From assembly GCF_014640315.1 (NCBI RefSeq), contig NZ_BMGS01000002.1:159313-223312 (forward strand): a stretch of DNA of 64,000 bases. Reading direction: 5' to 3'. The notes below the pieces were generated by a model, which was not told the DNA's origin, ran no database searches, and worked only from the letters and a program-made list of their open reading frames with translations. Shown here one piece after another: positions 62,569 to 64,000 of this stretch. Both the position numbers and the translations under genes were made by a program. The stretch comes from Hymenobacter glacieicola. GTDB taxonomy: Bacteria > Bacteroidota > Bacteroidia > Cytophagales > Hymenobacteraceae. Numbering within the stretch: position 1 is the stretch's first letter; the number at the start of each line of letters is the position of its first letter.

Positions 62569-63307
62569 GCTGGCGAGCACGGAAAACCCGGAAGCCCGCC
62601 TGCTGCTGGCGGAAGTCTCGGTGGGCCTGACGCCCTTGCTGGCAGCCCAGGCACCCAAGGTGTTCCAGCTCAACCGCCAGCTCGGTGCTGGTACCGTGGT
62701 GAAAATGCTGGTCATCATCCTGCGGGCCTTCGTGGACTCGCTGAAGGTGCCGACCAAGCCCGACGCCGCCGACATCATCGAAATGGCGGATACGCTGGCC
62801 CAGACCTACACCCACGACAGTCTCAAGGACCTGATTCTCGCCCTGAAGGACATGCGTACGGCGGGCACCAAGTTCTACCAATCGGTAGACGTGGCCACCA
62901 TCTACGCCGGCATCAACACCTACTTCGACAAGAAGGCCAAGGCGCTGGAAAACCAGCACTACGATCAGAAGGCGCTCGGGGCCAGTGGGCAGGCCGTCGC
63001 CGTAGCGGCCCTCGACTTGAGTCCCGACACCCAGCAGATTCTGAAGAACGTCGCCTCTACGCTGCCCGATACCCACCCGCTGAAGGACACGCTACGCCGC
63101 CGGCTTCGCATCAGCAAGGCCCGGCTCCACCGGGGCACCATCACCGAGGAGCAGCATGAGCAGACCCTGGCAGAAAACCGGAAGCTCACCATTCGCAAGG
63201 ACCGGGCCGACTGGAAGCCCAGCCCCGAGGGTCAGAAGCAGATGGATAAGCGGCATCGGGCCGAAGACCGCCGGTTGGAGGAAAAATACAGACGCCCCGC
63301 CGCATGA
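62444..63307 (+). CDS. Initiator partner protein (possible helicase loader), paralogue of 34871-35611
   Basis: Protein of 287 residues from ATG 62444, which lies 125 bases inside the initiator gene in another frame. N-terminal Ser/Pro/Gln-rich stretch, conserved core (ARLLLAEVSVGLTPLLAAQA, IIEMADTLAQTYTHDSLKDL, ILALKDMRTAGTKFYQ), and a basic C-terminal tail (RADWKPSPEGQKQMDKRHRA) absent from the paralogue. No nucleotide-binding motif is visible, so it is not a classic DnaC ATPase. In lambda, the gene after O encodes the helicase loader P; a similar job is plausible by position only. It overlaps the next gene by 4 bases. Confidence 0.65.
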   Translation: MTSQATPSSLPQASSSTQLQPAAPTPEHGLLALATAPSTISKLASTENPEARLLLAEVSVGLTPLLAAQAPKVFQLNRQLGAGTVVKMLVIILRAFVDSLKVPTKPDAADIIEMADTLAQTYTHDSLKDLILALKDMRTAGTKFYQSVDVATIYAGINTYFDKKAKALENQHYDQKALGASGQAVAVAALDLSPDTQQILKNVASTLPDTHPLKDTLRRRLRISKARLHRGTITEEQHEQTLAENRKLTIRKDRADWKPSPEGQKQMDKRHRAEDRRLEEKYRRPAA

Positions 63308-64000
63308 GACTCTGTAGCCTCTTCGCCGGTATCGGCGGCTTCGACCTCGCAGCGCACTGGATGGGCTGGGCCACCGCCATCCTGGTGGAATGGGAGGAAT
63401 TCCCCCGCCAGGTGCTGATCAAAAACTTTCACTGTGTACCCGCTGAAGACCTGAGCCCCGCTGAGCTGGCCGGCATCATTGCCGCCTGGAAAGCGTGGAA
63501 GCCGGGCCAGCCACGACCAACGACTGTTCTCTATGGTGATATCTGCCACTTCGCTGCCGCCGCTTGGCGGGGCGCAATTGACCTTGTTTGCGGCGGCTTC
63601 CCCTGCCAGCCCTACTCCGATGCCGGCAAGAAGCTCGGAAACGACGACCCTCGCGCGCTCTTCCCGCAAATGCTTAGAGTCATTCGAGAGCTTGCCCCGG
63701 GCTGGGTTCTGGGCGAAAACGTTCGTGGCCTGCTTAGTCAGGCAAAAGGGCTGGCATTCGAGTCAGTGTGCGCTGGCCTGGAAGCTGAAGGCTACGAGGT
63801 TCAACCGCTGCTACTTCCAGCTGCAGGTGTCGGTGCTCCCCACAAGCGGGATCGATTCTGGTTTGTTGCCCACGCCCACCACGGACAGCCAGAACGACCG
63901 GAGCAGCAAGTACGCTCAGGGCGGCATGCCGCTGGCCTACGCGGTGAAGCTGCTGCCCACGCCGAGAGCGAACAAGGTAGAGGGCTACAGCAGTCCTGGT
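63304..64000 (+). CDS. DNA cytosine-5 methyltransferase, 3' end beyond window, possible internal frameshift
   Basis: C5 methyltransferase beginning at ATG 63304 (ATGA overlap with the gene before). Motif I LFAGIGGFDLAAHWMG, motif IV GGFPCQPYSDAG with catalytic C101, motif VI GENVRG and motif VIII GAPHKRDRFWF are intact. After about 63863 this frame reads histidine/alanine/glutamine-rich text unlike the family, while the +1 frame (from 63863) reads LLPTPTTDSQNDRSS and then GGMPLAYAVKLLPTPRANK, typical of phage methylase C-terminal regions. Either the gene is frameshifted or sequence error is involved. It could protect phage DNA from restriction. The target site is unknown. Confidence 0.85.
   Translation, partial: MRLCSLFAGIGGFDLAAHWMGWATAILVEWEEFPRQVLIKNFHCVPAEDLSPAELAGIIAAWKAWKPGQPRPTTVLYGDICHFAAAAWRGAIDLVCGGFPCQPYSDAGKKLGNDDPRALFPQMLRVIRELAPGWVLGENVRGLLSQAKGLAFESVCAGLEAEGYEVQPLLLPAAGVGAPHKRDRFWFVAHAHHGQPERPEQQVRSGRHAAGLRGEAAAHAESEQGRGLQQSW

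Overview
The window looks like a chromosomal segment of a high-GC Bacteroidota, most like Hymenobacter or a close relative. Pointers are SusC/SusD/SusE-type glycan uptake genes, hybrid two-component sensor-regulators (HTCS), type IX secretion C-terminal sorting domains on secreted glycosidases, a SusR-like regulator and weak Shine-Dalgarno use. Lineage is inferred; no rRNA or other marker gene was seen.

Layout. (1) 1-7.3 kb, minus strand: fructan/fructose locus with an HTCS carrying a sugar-binding sensor domain, a sugar-porter MFS transporter, a fructokinase and a GH32 fructan hydrolase that runs off the left edge. (2) 7.3-9.7 kb: decaying DNA with a broken hexapeptide acetyltransferase, an intact cupin, an AraC HTH scrap and a GH97 3' fragment. 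(3) 9.8-23.6 kb: galactan/galactose functions, namely a LacI regulator, galT, galK, a secreted GH53 endo-galactanase, a truncated susC stub, a beta-propeller HTCS and a GH2 beta-galactosidase. Together they would cut beta-1,4-galactan to galactose and feed the Leloir pathway, but the SusCD importer is reduced to a stub. (4) 23.8-33.3 kb: a large PAS/GAF histidine kinase flanked by dead two-component fragments, then GAF, methyltransferase, Crp-like, two RidA and a metallo-beta-lactamase-fold gene.

(5) 33.8-35.6 kb: a phage-type replication module (initiator plus partner), cut off on its left side. (6) 36.2-51.7 kb: a dextran utilisation locus (susC, susD, GH66, susE-like, second GH66 with sorting domain, (alpha/alpha)6 glycosidase-like lipoprotein) with a SusR-like regulator. 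(7) 51.8-52.9 kb: a large serine recombinase lacking its catalytic domain. (8) 52.9-64 kb: left part of a prophage or integrative element: tyrosine integrase, membrane coiled-coil protein, S24 repressor, operator arrays, small early genes, an annealing-protein-like gene, a sliding clamp, a DndC/PAPS-reductase-like PP-loop protein, a replication initiator and partner, and a cytosine-5 DNA methyltransferase cut by the right edge.

Most notable: the replication modules at 34-35.6 kb and 61.5-63.3 kb are paralogous. Each initiator gene carries an internal array of palindromic iterons at a 22-23 bp period, but the iteron sequences differ. The repressor region has two operator clusters whose half-sites are spaced in multiples of 10 bp. 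The dextran locus lies between phage/recombinase remnants and between two identical 13-bp motifs, each directly after a hairpin, so it may have moved as cargo.
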